From NCBI RefSeq assembly GCF_020216025.1, contig NZ_JAIWNC010000017.1:1-64000 (forward strand): 64,000 nt of DNA, read 5' to 3'. The notes under the pieces were generated by a model that searched no databases, had not been told where the DNA came from, and saw only the letters and a program-made list of their open reading frames with translations. The position numbers and the translations under genes were made by a program. How positions within the stretch are numbered: position 1 is the first letter of the stretch; each line of letters begins with the position of its first letter. Shown here one piece after another: positions 1 to 8,057 of this stretch. The DNA comes from Jidongwangia harbinensis (GTDB taxonomy: Bacteria; Actinomycetota; Actinomycetes; Mycobacteriales; Micromonosporaceae).

Positions 1-527
1 ATCCCCGCGCCGTGCTTCCCCGGGCCGCGCTACGTTGACTGCCATCACAAGCCTCCTGCATACCGGTCACTCGCTCATCTGATGCCGACTTCGTACCGAG
101 CGAATCTGAGACCACCGTTAATGCGCCGCTCAGACCGGTCGAACCAGAGGCCCACCGCCCCCCACCAGCGTGATGACATCAACGTCTCGCCCGACACACA
201 CGGCCCCAGCCGACACAGCCATCAGGCGGCCCACCCGGCCGTGGCGTCGCGAACCTCCGCGCGGTCGACGAGGTCGAGCAGTTGACCGCGCCCGTTCAGC
301 CAGGCGGACGGCGGCCACGAGCCAGTCGAGGCTGCCACCGGACAGGATTGCGGTCGTCTGCAGAACCTGCGGTGACATCCGACCGAGATTTCCGGGGGAT
401 TTCCGGAAGTTGTTGACACTGTCGCGGACCCCACCGAATACTGGTGCCCATCCCCAGAAATCGACCTTCATCACTGGGTTGACTCTTGGGACTCCACAGT
501 GGTCGGCCGGCCGAGGCAGGAGTACAG
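1..527. other. Upstream region without a supported gene
   Basis: I found no convincing coding sequence here. Minus-strand open frames over about 130-474 lack a Shine-Dalgarno sequence and a recognisable domain. The last 120 bases hold the probable xylanase promoter. The 14-base string GACCGAGATTTCCG occurs at 381-394 and again at 530-543, across the xylanase start codon. The region could hold a decayed regulator, but nothing supports a specific call. Confidence 0.5.
413..441 (+). promoter_or_regulatory. Possible promoter of the xylanase gene
   Basis: A perfect TTGACA (413-418) is followed after 17 bases by GAATAC (436-441), a partial -10 match. Transcription would start near 448 and give an untranslated leader of about 80 bases before the ATG at 528. 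Actinobacterial promoters are loosely conserved, so this is only a sequence match. Confidence 0.3.
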
Positions 528-1301
528 ATGACCGAGATTTCCGTCAGGCCGGTGCGCCAGCGAGGTGGTCGAGTGCGGGCGCTGTTCGGTGGTGCCTGCG
601 CCGTCGTGCTGGCCGTGACCGGGGTGACCGTGGCCGGAACCGCCCACGCCGAAGCCGACCGGACCATCACCGCCAACGAGGAGGGCACCCACAACGGGTA
701 CTTCTTCTCGTACTGGAAAGACAGCGGCGACGTCACGATGACGCTGGGCCCCGCCGGCAACTACCGGGTCCGGTGGGCCAATGGCACCAACAACACGGTC
801 GTGGGCAAGGGCTGGAACCCGGGCACCCGCCGGGTGGTCAACTATTCCGGCACCTGGCGCAGCAACGGCAACAGCTGGCTGGCGCTGTACGGCTGGACCC
901 GTAACCCGCTGGTCGAGTACTACGTGGTCGAGACGTTCGGAACCCTGATTCCCACCGCCGGCGCCAGCCGGCTCGGGACGATCCAGAGCGACGGCGGCAC
1001 CTACGACGTCTACCGCTCCCTGCGGGTGAACCAGCTGTCGATCGACGGCATCGCGACGTTCTACCAGTACTGGAGCGTCCGGCGGCAGAAGCGCGTCGGC
1101 GGCACGATCACCGTCGGCAACCACTTCGACGCGTGGGTCCGGTACGGTGCGCAACTGGGCACGCACCACTACCAGATCCTGGCCACCGAGGCTTACCAGA
1201 GCAGCGGAACTTCCGACATCACCGTGGGCGAGGTCCTGGGTCCGCAGCCGAGTGCCAGCACCCCCGGACCGGAGTCGTCGACTCCGCCGCCGAGCAACTG
1301 A
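528..1301 (+). CDS. Secreted GH11 endo-1,4-beta-xylanase
   Basis: This 257-residue protein should cleave internal beta-1,4 bonds of xylan outside the cell. A signal peptide (two basic N-terminal patches, a hydrophobic core, AHA cleavage near residue 41) precedes one GH11 jelly-roll domain. The two catalytic glutamates are visible: E130 in NPLVEYYVVE (nucleophile) and E221 in ATEAYQSSG (acid/base). Residues 240-257 are Pro/Ser/Thr-rich, like a linker, but no carbohydrate-binding module follows. I chose ATG 528 because AGGAG lies 5 bases upstream; an in-frame start at 486 lacks this. It is monocistronic, and no CebR-like operator was seen. Confidence 0.93.
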   Translation: MTEISVRPVRQRGGRVRALFGGACAVVLAVTGVTVAGTAHAEADRTITANEEGTHNGYFFSYWKDSGDVTMTLGPAGNYRVRWANGTNNTVVGKGWNPGTRRVVNYSGTWRSNGNSWLALYGWTRNPLVEYYVVETFGTLIPTAGASRLGTIQSDGGTYDVYRSLRVNQLSIDGIATFYQYWSVRRQKRVGGTITVGNHFDAWVRYGAQLGTHHYQILATEAYQSSGTSDITVGEVLGPQPSASTPGPESSTPPPSN

Positions 1302-1411
1302 TTCCTGGTCGAGCAGTACTGGCGGGAGCTCAGCGCGGAAGCCGGCCGGGCCGGACCGGGCCGCCTGCGGTCCGAACAACTTTCTGACACCCCCCGGGAA
1401 CACTGGCGCCG

Positions 1412-1966
1412 GTGATCAACCGGAAGATATGCGTGGCGACCGCGATCCTGGCCGCCCTGACGGTGCCCGGCTGCACCGACTCGCCGGCGGCGGAACAGGC
1501 GCGGCCGGAGGTGGCCACCCTGCAGAGCAAGCCCGCCACGACGACACCCTCCGCCGCCGCCGACGATCAGCGTCCGCTGATCCGCGCGGACACCTCGCAG
1601 GAGGAGGTCAACAAGATGCTGAACGCCTACAACCTGTGCCTGCGCGACCAGGGCGTGCCCGGTCAGGACGTCGGCCGCGGGTACTGGAAGCCCACCGAGC
1701 AGGCCGAGGGCGGCAAGCACCGCGCCGCGTTCGCCGCCTGTCACGTCAAGAATCCCGAGCTCGCGGTGGACCGGCTCAAACGACACGACTACGCGGAGTA
1801 CGCCGACCGGTTCCGCGCCTACGTCGCCTGCGTTAAGGCCGCCGGCGTGGAGGTCACCCCGCGCGGCGACGGCCCCTTCGTCGACTACCGCAAGGAGGGC
1901 GACGCGTTCTCCCGGGACGTCTGGAAGATCGAGGAGAAGTGCGAGGAACAGGCCCGGTTCGAGTGA
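1412..1966 (+). CDS. Putative lipoprotein with four conserved cysteines
   Basis: The function is unknown. This 184-residue protein begins at a GTG and has a lipoprotein signal (hydrophobic run ending LTVPGC, lipidated Cys at 21). The mature part has a flexible Ser/Thr/Ala-rich stretch and then a globular region with four cysteines in the contexts YNLCL, AACH, VACV and EKCEE. The protein at 23946-24530 has the same architecture and cysteine order, so the two look like paralogues. A HEAT-repeat gene starts 26 bases downstream and may be co-transcribed. No clear Shine-Dalgarno precedes the GTG. Confidence 0.75.
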   Translation: MINRKICVATAILAALTVPGCTDSPAAEQARPEVATLQSKPATTTPSAAADDQRPLIRADTSQEEVNKMLNAYNLCLRDQGVPGQDVGRGYWKPTEQAEGGKHRAAFAACHVKNPELAVDRLKRHDYAEYADRFRAYVACVKAAGVEVTPRGDGPFVDYRKEGDAFSRDVWKIEEKCEEQARFE

Positions 1967-1992
1967 TCGCCGGAGGCGCGTATGGTCGGGCG

Positions 1993-2823
1993 GTGAATCC
2001 CGCCGACCTGCAGGGCCTTCGATCGGGAGACCTGGACACCCGCGAAACGCACGTGCACCGTCTGCTCGACCGGGCCAGGACGCACGGCGACGAGTCGGCC
2101 GTCGCGGCGCTGCACGTGCTCGTCCGTGACTACCGGGAGTTCCACCGGTCGCTGTATTCGCGGGCGATGAACCAGGCGGCCGTCTTCGCGGACCCCGGGC
2201 TGCAGGAGCCGTTGCTCGCCGCGCTCGGCGACACCCGATACAACTGTCAGGCCTGGGCCGCGATGGGTTGCGCGGCGATGGACATCCGGGCCGCCGTGCC
2301 ACAGCTCGTCACGCTCCTCGACCACCCGCAGTGGATCGTCCGGGGCGAGACGGTGACCGCCCTCGGCCGCCTCGGCGACGCCTCGGTCGTACCCGCGCTG
2401 AAACCGCTGCTCGGCGACCAGGCCGAGTGGCTCCGCCAGCGCACCGCCGACGCCCTGGCCCGGATCGGCGGCGACGCGGCGCTGGCGGCACTCTGGCACG
2501 AGTTCGAGCACCGGCGGTTCCCCCGGATCGGCTATCTCGCCAGCACGCTGGCGTTGTTCGCGCCGGAGGTGGTGCCCCGGCTGCTGGCCGCGGCCGGCAG
2601 CCCGGATCCGGATCAGCGGTACTGGGCGGCCGTCGCGCTGGGATCGACGGGCGACGACCGGGCGGTCCCGACGCTGGAGCGGCTGATGGCCGGCGACCGG
2701 GGCGTGACCGTGTTCGACGGGGAAGTCCGCGCTGCGGCGAAGAAGGCGTTGCGTACGCTGCGTCGCATTCAGGCCGCCATCGCCGAACGAGAGAGCGCCG
2801 GAGCGCAGTCGACGGCTCGCTGA
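1993..2823 (+). CDS. HEAT-repeat protein
   Basis: This cytoplasmic protein of about 276 residues is made of alpha-helical HEAT / PBS-lyase-type repeats. Repeat signatures include 'LLAALGDTRYNCQAWAAMG', 'VRGETVTALGRLGDASVVP', 'RQRTADALARIGGDAALAA' and 'YWAAVALGSTGDDRAVPTL'. Such solenoids usually mediate protein-protein contacts; no enzymatic motif is visible. The GTG at 1993 is my preferred start, with GGAGG at 1972-1976; in-frame GTGs at 1963 and 1939 would overlap or abut the lipoprotein gene. The partner is unknown. Confidence 0.75.
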   Translation: MNPADLQGLRSGDLDTRETHVHRLLDRARTHGDESAVAALHVLVRDYREFHRSLYSRAMNQAAVFADPGLQEPLLAALGDTRYNCQAWAAMGCAAMDIRAAVPQLVTLLDHPQWIVRGETVTALGRLGDASVVPALKPLLGDQAEWLRQRTADALARIGGDAALAALWHEFEHRRFPRIGYLASTLALFAPEVVPRLLAAAGSPDPDQRYWAAVALGSTGDDRAVPTLERLMAGDRGVTVFDGEVRAAAKKALRTLRRIQAAIAERESAGAQSTAR

Positions 2824-2839
2824 CGAATCCCGCTCGTCG

Positions 2840-3015
2840 GCACGGCTCGTTGACGGGTTCAGGCTCGTCTACGACCGGCCCGGCCCCGGCGCGGTGTTGC
2901 TCCACGGCCGGCCCAGCGACCTCGACCAGTTCTTCGCCGATGTCCGAGTGCGGCACGTCGACTGCGGGCACTCCTGCCGCTCGAGCGTCCCGACGAGCTC
3001 GCGGCGGCGGTGTGA
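2840..3015 (+). pseudogene. Alpha/beta-hydrolase remnant (internal deletion plus frameshift)
   Basis: Two ends of an alpha/beta-hydrolase are fused with the middle missing. The first part reads VDGFRLVYDRPGPGAVLLHG, the usual start up to the oxyanion-hole HG motif. It runs straight into ADVRVRHVDCGH, the catalytic-His region near the C-terminus. The frame then shifts by one base at about 2971 and continues as LLPLERPDELAAAV followed by TGA (3013-3015). An intact family member would read GHFLPLERPDEL here, so one base of the Phe codon has been lost. Roughly 200 residues including the nucleophile are absent. Confidence 0.75.
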
Positions 3016-3198
3016 GCCGGGCTTCGGAACACCGTCGTCATGCGGCCAGGAGGTCGCCACCTGGTTTCCTCAGATCCCCCTGGGGCAGTAATACTTTCGT
3101 AACTCACATAGAAGAGCATCGAAATGTAAGTGTGGTGGAGTGAGCTGGTGGTGGCCCGACTTCCCGCCGACCCCATCCTTGTTGGGGAGGAGCTTCTC

Positions 3199-3360
3199 AT
3201 GCTCGATGTCTCACAGGTCGACCGGCGATCCGGTCAAGACTGGCCGTACACCGAGAAGCAGATGGAGGAGAAGTTCGCTCGGCAGGACCCCGCCCAGCAG
3301 CTGTATCCGCCCGCGGGGCGGCGGGGCCGCGGTGCGACGCGGGTTCGACTCATCACCTGA
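3199..3360 (+). CDS. Possible small protein (53 residues), unknown
   Basis: An ATG at 3199 with a strong Shine-Dalgarno (GGGGAGGAG, 7 bases upstream) opens a 53-codon frame beginning MLDVSQVDRRSGQDWPYTEK. The first 37 residues are charged and polar, and the last part is Arg/Gly-rich. It has no signal peptide, membrane segment or recognised domain. The ribosome-binding site is the main support; the frame could equally be a chance ORF or a gene remnant next to the hydrolase pseudogene. From 3016 to 3198 I see no gene. Confidence 0.3.
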   Translation: MLDVSQVDRRSGQDWPYTEKQMEEKFARQDPAQQLYPPAGRRGRGATRVRLIT

Positions 3361-3404
3361 CATGGTCGCGGGCGTGAAACAAGGGGCGGAATGGCGAGCG
3401 TTGG

Positions 3405-3809
3405 TCAGTCCGGCAGCGCTGCGGTGAGATCCACCTCGACGAGTTGTCCCTGATAGCCGAGGGATGCCACCCCCAGCAACGTACTGGCGGTGGTGAAAGC
3501 TTCGGCCAGCGGCGACGCGTTGAGTTGTCGCCATACCGCGGACAGGACCGCGCTGTCCGGGCTCACCACGTAGACGACCGACCGCACAACGTCGGCCGGG
3601 GTGGCACCTGCGGCCTGGAGAAGCGCCAGGCAGTTCGTCATCACCTGGTCGGTCTGGGCGGCGTAGTCGCCGGGCTCGCCGACCACCTCGCCGGAGAGGT
3701 CGAGCGGACACTGGCCGGCAAGATGCGCGAGCCGACCGGCGTGGGAGATCGTCACGTGGCTGTAGCCGTCCGGTTCATGGACGGTCGGCGGGTTGAATTT
3801 TTCGATCAT
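3405..3809 (-). CDS. RidA/YjgF family protein (putative enamine/imine deaminase)
   Basis: RidA proteins hydrolyse reactive enamine/imine intermediates from PLP enzymes, releasing ammonia. This 134-residue protein has the usual length. It shows the active-site arginine in DVVRSVVYV and the closing motif LVEVDLTAA with its conserved Glu. ATG 3809 (MIEKFNPP) is chosen because the fold begins there; longer frames upstream are not RidA-like. The preceding minus-strand gene is a SnoaL-like protein 129 bases upstream, so they may be separate units. Divergent RidA subfamilies exist, so the exact substrate is open. Confidence 0.85.
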   Translation of the reverse strand: MIEKFNPPTVHEPDGYSHVTISHAGRLAHLAGQCPLDLSGEVVGEPGDYAAQTDQVMTNCLALLQAAGATPADVVRSVVYVVSPDSAVLSAVWRQLNASPLAEAFTTASTLLGVASLGYQGQLVEVDLTAALPD

Positions 3810-3938
3810 CAGCCAACTATCGCGACGTTCGCGGCCGAAGGACATCGAATAACCGACGCCGCCCGGCCGCTTCGACGTCGTTGCTGATCGCCGGCGCGCA
3901 CGCTCGCCGGTCTGAGCGGGCACTCCATCCTGTCGAAG

Positions 3939-4343
3939 TCAGTCCTGATGGAGGGGCGTGCGGCGGGCGCGCACGATTCGGTGCGTGATGCGCCATCCGG
4001 CCGCGGTCCGTTCGACGGTGTCCTCGTACGTGACACTGCCGGTCGATCCGTCAGCCATGACCCCGAATCCCTTGGACAGGGCCTGGACCGTGTCGTCCGC
4101 CGTCTTGCGGAGCACGATATTGGTCACGTGGTGGGCTACCGGGTTGGCGTCCGCCAGGACCAGGCCGGCTTCGCGGACTGCCGCGAGACCGACCAATGTG
4201 CCGCCGCCGAGAGCCGACACGTCGTAGACGACGTCCTCGGTGAACAGCGTCGCCAGGCCGTCGAAGTCGCCGCGATCGGTCAGGTGGCCGTGCGAGTTGA
4301 TCAGGTCCGTAATGGTGATCCGGTCCTCCATGGTGAGGGGCAT
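3939..4343 (-). CDS. SnoaL-like / NTF2-fold protein
   Basis: This 134-residue protein has the NTF2-like fold used by SnoaL cyclases, small isomerases and aromatic-dioxygenase small-subunit relatives. Typical features are the N-terminal helix (ITDLINSHGHLTDRGDFDG), 'LATLFTEDVVYDVSALGGG', and the strand segment 'AHHVTNIVL'. The start is ATG 4343 with GGAGGAAT upstream. It is transcribed divergently from a TetR regulator 62 bases away, which probably controls it. The substrate cannot be told from sequence. Confidence 0.8.
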   Translation of the reverse strand: MPLTMEDRITITDLINSHGHLTDRGDFDGLATLFTEDVVYDVSALGGGTLVGLAAVREAGLVLADANPVAHHVTNIVLRKTADDTVQALSKGFGVMADGSTGSVTYEDTVERTAAGWRITHRIVRARRTPLHQD

Positions 4344-4366
4344 CCCGATTCCTCCGCAACCTAGAT

Positions 4367-4395
4367 GGGGAACTCCCCGCTTAGCTGCCGGTACC
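4367..4395. promoter_or_regulatory. Candidate TetR operator between divergent genes
   Basis: The 62-base gap between the SnoaL-like gene and the tetR gene contains an inverted repeat GGGGA-AC-TCCCC (4367-4378) and a palindrome CGGTACCG (4388-4395). Either could be the binding site of the adjacent TetR protein, which commonly represses its own divergent promoter region. No experiment is implied. Confidence 0.3.
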
Positions 4396-4405
4396 GTATG
4401 TGGGG

Positions 4406-4972
4406 ATGTCCCCGGATGGCAAGCGTGGCTCGCGCTCCGACGCGTCCCGTAACCGTGCGCGGCTCTTGGCCGCCGCCCGTGAAGCGCTGGCCGAGGCCGG
4501 CAACGACGTCGCGTTCGACGTGATCGCCCGACGCGCCGGGGTCGGCAACGCCACCCTGTACCGCCACTTCCCGACGCGCGCCGACCTGCTCGTCGCCGTC
4601 TACGCCGACGAGGTCGCCGCCCTGTGCCAACGCGGCGAGCAGTTGTTGGAGTCCGCGGAGCCGACGGGCGCGCTGTTCGCCTGGCTCGATGAATTCGTGG
4701 TGCACGTGGCCACCAAACGTCCCCTTGCCCTGGCCGCGACGGAAGGCACCGACGAACGCCGCACCGCACTGTTCCGTGACTGGCACGCGTCGATCACCTC
4801 GATCGCCGATCGCCTTGTCCGACGCGCGCAGCCAGCACTCCGTTCTGACCTCACCGCAACCGATGTGCTGACCTTGGCCGGCGGAGCGGCCCTGACCGCC
4901 GACGCCGCGCAGGCCCGCCGTCTGGTCGCACTACTGCGTACCGGCATTACCGCGTCAACCGGCACCGGCTGA
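4406..4972 (+). CDS. TetR family transcriptional regulator
   Basis: This 188-residue repressor-type protein has an N-terminal helix-turn-helix with the hallmark 'VIARRAGVGNATLYRHFPTR' at about residues 40-60, followed by an alpha-helical ligand domain. ATG 4406 is the likely start; a GTG two codons upstream (4400) is possible. It diverges from the SnoaL-like gene and likely regulates it and itself. The C-terminal domain resembles those of regulators of small oxidoreductase genes, but the ligand is unknown. Confidence 0.9.
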   Translation: MSPDGKRGSRSDASRNRARLLAAAREALAEAGNDVAFDVIARRAGVGNATLYRHFPTRADLLVAVYADEVAALCQRGEQLLESAEPTGALFAWLDEFVVHVATKRPLALAATEGTDERRTALFRDWHASITSIADRLVRRAQPALRSDLTATDVLTLAGGAALTADAAQARRLVALLRTGITASTGTG

Positions 4973-5076
4973 GGCTTTCCGCCACACCGGTCCGGCGACG
5001 CGCGCTCCTCGGCGGCGGGTGACATCACGTTTCTGCCGGATTCTCATGCCGGGTGGGCAGGGGTCCGGAAAGCCGT

Positions 5077-6021
5077 TCAGCTGGTCCGGCCCAAGGTCAC
5101 GGTGCGGGATCCGGGGGTGAAGTCACCGAAGGACTGTTGCCAGGACGCACCGGGCCAGTGGTACGTCACACGGCCCTCGGCGGGCCGGTAGTGGGCTGTG
5201 TAGAGCGTTCGCGACCCCTGCTCGTCGACGGACCGGTAGAGCGGCGGCTCCAGCATCGCCGCCACGTCCGTGCCCGCGGCGCGGATGGCGCGCAGCCGCT
5301 CCTGCGTCCGGATGGCCCGTTCCTGTTCGTCGGTCACCGGCAGGTGCTGGTGATTGGCGGCGCAGGCATCCGGCGCCACCGTCGGTGACATGTCCGGCCC
5401 CACGAACACCGTCACCGCTTTGGTGGGATCGACAAGGGTGAGGTTCTGGGGGACGGCGACCGGAAGAAATCGCAGCCTGCCGACCGCCTCGTCGACGGTG
5501 TCGCACGTCTCCAGCAGGTAGCGCACGAGAATGAGAATGGCGAAGCCGCGTCCGTAGACGGAACGTCCGCCCCAGGTGAGCGAGACCGCGAGACCGGCGT
5601 CGTTCATCCCGTCCAACAGGCCCCACAGCATGTCCTGCATCCCGATCACGGGGCGCAGGAAGCAGGAGGAGGCGATGGTCCCCTCGCACTGGTCGGGTCG
5701 TAGGTCATAGTTGCGCAGCAGCGTGCCGTTCCGGGCGATCTGGGTGCACGCCTGGGAGAACGGCCGCAGTGCCGCGTGGGTGAGGAAGACTTCCGCCTCG
5801 GGCCGGTCGAGTTGGCCGGCCAGGCGGTCCAGAACCGGGACCAGTTCCGGCATGTGCGCACGGAACAGCGTCCGCACACGATCCGCGCCCTCCGGAGTCC
5901 GGCCCTCCTCGGTCAGCAGGCCCTCCATCTCCTGCCACAGGCCCCGGGCGTAGGCGGCCCACCGCCCGTCGCCGCCGGCGCCGACCTCGATCGCCCGAAA
6001 GATCTTGTGCTCCTGCCGCAC
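5077..6021 (-). CDS. C45-type autoproteolytic acyltransferase/hydrolase-like protein
   Basis: This 314-residue protein resembles the penicillin acyl-CoA:6-APA acyltransferase (peptidase C45) group, Ntn hydrolases that self-cleave before a cysteine. The putative nucleophile is C92 in 'ACTQIARNGTLLRNYD', matching the family's Cys-followed-by-RNYD pattern; 'LLDGMNDAGLAVSLTWGGR' and 'RYLLETCDTVDEA' are also family-like. The start is GTG 6021 with a GGGGG stretch 8-9 bases upstream; longer frames upstream read as noise. Physiological substrates of actinobacterial members are mostly unknown. It converges on the TetR gene and lies 178 bases downstream of the DivIVA-motif gene. Confidence 0.75.
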   Translation of the reverse strand: MRQEHKIFRAIEVGAGGDGRWAAYARGLWQEMEGLLTEEGRTPEGADRVRTLFRAHMPELVPVLDRLAGQLDRPEAEVFLTHAALRPFSQACTQIARNGTLLRNYDLRPDQCEGTIASSCFLRPVIGMQDMLWGLLDGMNDAGLAVSLTWGGRSVYGRGFAILILVRYLLETCDTVDEAVGRLRFLPVAVPQNLTLVDPTKAVTVFVGPDMSPTVAPDACAANHQHLPVTDEQERAIRTQERLRAIRAAGTDVAAMLEPPLYRSVDEQGSRTLYTAHYRPAEGRVTYHWPGASWQQSFGDFTPGSRTVTLGRTS

Positions 6022-6199
6022 GGCTGCCACCCCCTGTGGGAATCGGCCTAGGTGAGGGCAACGTAGCCAATTGCGGGGTGAATCACCATGACAAAGTGTG
6101 GCCACCGCTCCGGTGCGTCCCGGCACCGAGCGCCGGCCGAGGCGGGCCACGACGGGAGGCGGTGGAGACCGCGCCGGTATCCGATGCCCGCGCGGCGCG

Positions 6200-6667
6200 T
6201 CAGGAAAGCCGACGCACTGCTTCCCGCACGGCGCGGTCCACCTCGGCGCGGGCGTAGCCGCGAATGCGCACACGGAAGGTGGTCGCACGCAGCGCCTCTC
6301 GCGCCGCGGCCCGCACGAATACGTCGTTCGACCGGGTCGCCGCCTCGGCCCGCCCGAAGGCGTCGTCCACCTCCGCCATGTCGTACCCGCGCAGCGCCAC
6401 GACGAAGGAGGACGACCCGGGGTGGTGCGGTGAATCGTCCGGGGCGGTCGATCCCAATGCGGCCAAGCGATCGCGGACAGCGTCGTCTACCTGGTCACGC
6501 GCATAGCCGCGGAGGACCACCGGCAACCCCGGGCTCCGCAGCAGCCTGAGCGCGGATGCGCGCACCGCGTCGTCCGATGAGGCCACCGCCGCATCCGCCC
6601 GAGCGAAGAGCCGATCCACCTGATCCCTGTCGTAGCCGCGCAGCACGACGGTGAAGTCCGACCGCAT
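6200..6667 (-). CDS. DivIVA-motif protein with four repeats (internal duplication)
   Basis: This 155-residue protein is built from four copies of a 24-residue motif like the N-terminal membrane-binding part of DivIVA: residues 5-28 (VVLRGYDRDQVDRLFAR), 48-71 (VVLRGYARDQVDDAV), 88-111 (VALRGYDMAEVDDAFGR) and 131-154 (RIRGYARAEVDRAV). Pairs 1+2 and 3+4 form two 67-residue units, so a duplication is likely. It lacks the long coiled coil of true DivIVA/Wag31. ATG 6667 is taken as start; upstream in-frame GTGs exist. A role at membranes or in polar-growth complexes is only inference from the motif. Confidence 0.75.
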   Translation of the reverse strand: MRSDFTVVLRGYDRDQVDRLFARADAAVASSDDAVRASALRLLRSPGLPVVLRGYARDQVDDAVRDRLAALGSTAPDDSPHHPGSSSFVVALRGYDMAEVDDAFGRAEAATRSNDVFVRAAAREALRATTFRVRIRGYARAEVDRAVREAVRRLS

Positions 6668-6690
6668 GACGGACACGATAGTGACCGAGC

Positions 6691-7050
6691 TCAGTAAATC
6701 TTGAGGAAGGTCACCGCTCCCTCGTCGAGCTTCACTTCTTTGTCCTTGGGAAAGTTCACCCGGCGCTCGTCGTCGATCTCGACGTATCCGGCATTGTTTC
6801 CCGACCACAACCGCGTGGCGCGCCGGATGTAGAGCTGGTCGTCCTCGCCCGCATTGGCCCAGCACCGGCTGTCCTCGTACTCGAAACCGTCGCTGGTCCA
6901 CGACCAGTACCAGATCCGGAGGTAGCCGCCCTCGTTGCAGGCCACCAGGTTGAGGGCGTACGCGGGCGCCGCCGGAGCGACGGCGACGACGGGCAGGCTC
7001 AGCGCCACGGCGGCGGCCAGCATCCGCAGCTTTCGGGACCACGTCTTCAC
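6691..7050 (-). CDS. Secreted beta/gamma-crystallin-like small protein
   Basis: This 119-residue exported protein has a signal peptide ending near PAYA (residue 32). The mature part (about 87 residues) starts LNLVACNEGGYLRIWYW and contains RCWANAGE and a SGNNAGYVE turn. The two-cysteine pattern and GNNAG turn resemble Streptomyces killer-toxin-like beta/gamma-crystallin proteins; that assignment is from memory of the family. GTG 7050 has GGGGAGC 7 bases upstream. It is divergent from thuA over a 239-base gap and lies 23 bases upstream of the DivIVA-motif gene on the same strand. Confidence 0.65.
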   Translation of the reverse strand: MKTWSRKLRMLAAAVALSLPVVAVAPAAPAYALNLVACNEGGYLRIWYWSWTSDGFEYEDSRCWANAGEDDQLYIRRATRLWSGNNAGYVEIDDERRVNFPKDKEVKLDEGAVTFLKIY

Positions 7051-7289
7051 GGATTGCTCCCCACAATTGATGTCGATGGGATGCTATGCGTCCGTGTTCC
7101 GGTGGCGGTTGAACGTGCCGTGAACTTGCGTGGAGCTGTTCATTTCGTCGATTCCGATCGAATCAGATGCCGGGATGTCGCCCTTTGCCGGCCGGGCGCG
7201 GCGAGGACGAGGTGCTCGACGCTCTCGGCCGGGCAATATCCTGATGGCGATCTCCATTCGCACCTGCGTGCCAGCAGAAGGGTTTCGAT

Positions 7290-8057
7290 GTGACCACGGC
7301 AACTACGCATCCGGTCCGCGTGACGGTGTGGGGGGAGAACCGCCACGAGCGGACCGAGCAGCACGTCGCGGCGATCTATCCGGACGGCATGCACACGGCG
7401 ATCGCGGAGGGCATCCGGGAGAACCTCGGCGGCGGATGCGTGGTCCGCACCGCGACCCTGGACGAGCCCGAGCACGGTCTCACCGAGGACGTCCTCGCCG
7501 AGACCGACGTGCTCACCTGGTGGGGGCACGCGGCGCACGGCGAGGTCGCCGACGAGGTGGTGGAGCGCGTGCACCGGCACGTCCTGTCGGGGATGGGCCT
7601 GGTCGTCCTGCATTCCGGGCACTGGTCCAAGATCTTCATCAAGCTGATGGGTACGACGTGCAGCCTGCGGTGGCGCGCCGAGCACGACCGCGAACTCGTC
7701 TGGACGGTGAACCCCACCCACCCCATCGCGGCCGGGGTGCCGCACCCGATCGTCATCGACTCCGACGAGATGTACGGGGAGTTCTTCGACATCCCCACCC
7801 CGGACGAACTGGTGTTCGTCAGCTCGTTCAGCGGCGGCGAGGTGTTCCGCAGCGGCTGCACCTTCCGCCGCGGGCACGGCAAGATCTTCTACTTCCGTCC
7901 CGGCGACCAGGCGTACCCTACCTACCACCACTCCGACGTGCGCCGGGTCATCGCCAACGGCGTCCGCTGGACCTGCAGCGACAACCCCGGTGAGCGGCGG
8001 TATCCGACGCTGCGGCGGCACGACACCGGCGACTTCTTCCCGGGGCCGGCGCAGTGA
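7290..8057 (+). CDS. thuA: ThuA-like sugar utilisation protein
   Basis: This 255-residue protein belongs to the ThuA family, a class-I glutamine-amidotransferase-like fold implicated in catabolism of trehalose and related disaccharides, probably through 3-keto sugar intermediates. Family signatures are strong throughout: 'VTVWGENRHE', 'TDVLTWWGHAAH', 'GMGLVVLHSGHWSK', 'DEMYGEFFDIP' and 'GGEVFRSGC'. It starts at GTG 7290 and overlaps the downstream oxidoreductase by 4 bases (GTGA), so the two are translationally coupled, as in thuAB operons. No transporter or hydrolase gene accompanies it here. Confidence 0.88.
   Translation: MTTATTHPVRVTVWGENRHERTEQHVAAIYPDGMHTAIAEGIRENLGGGCVVRTATLDEPEHGLTEDVLAETDVLTWWGHAAHGEVADEVVERVHRHVLSGMGLVVLHSGHWSKIFIKLMGTTCSLRWRAEHDRELVWTVNPTHPIAAGVPHPIVIDSDEMYGEFFDIPTPDELVFVSSFSGGEVFRSGCTFRRGHGKIFYFRPGDQAYPTYHHSDVRRVIANGVRWTCSDNPGERRYPTLRRHDTGDFFPGPAQ

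Noticed and set aside
130..474. Minus-strand open frames before the xylanase gene
   Set aside because: No Shine-Dalgarno, Arg/Pro-rich composition typical of shadow frames, and no recognisable domain.
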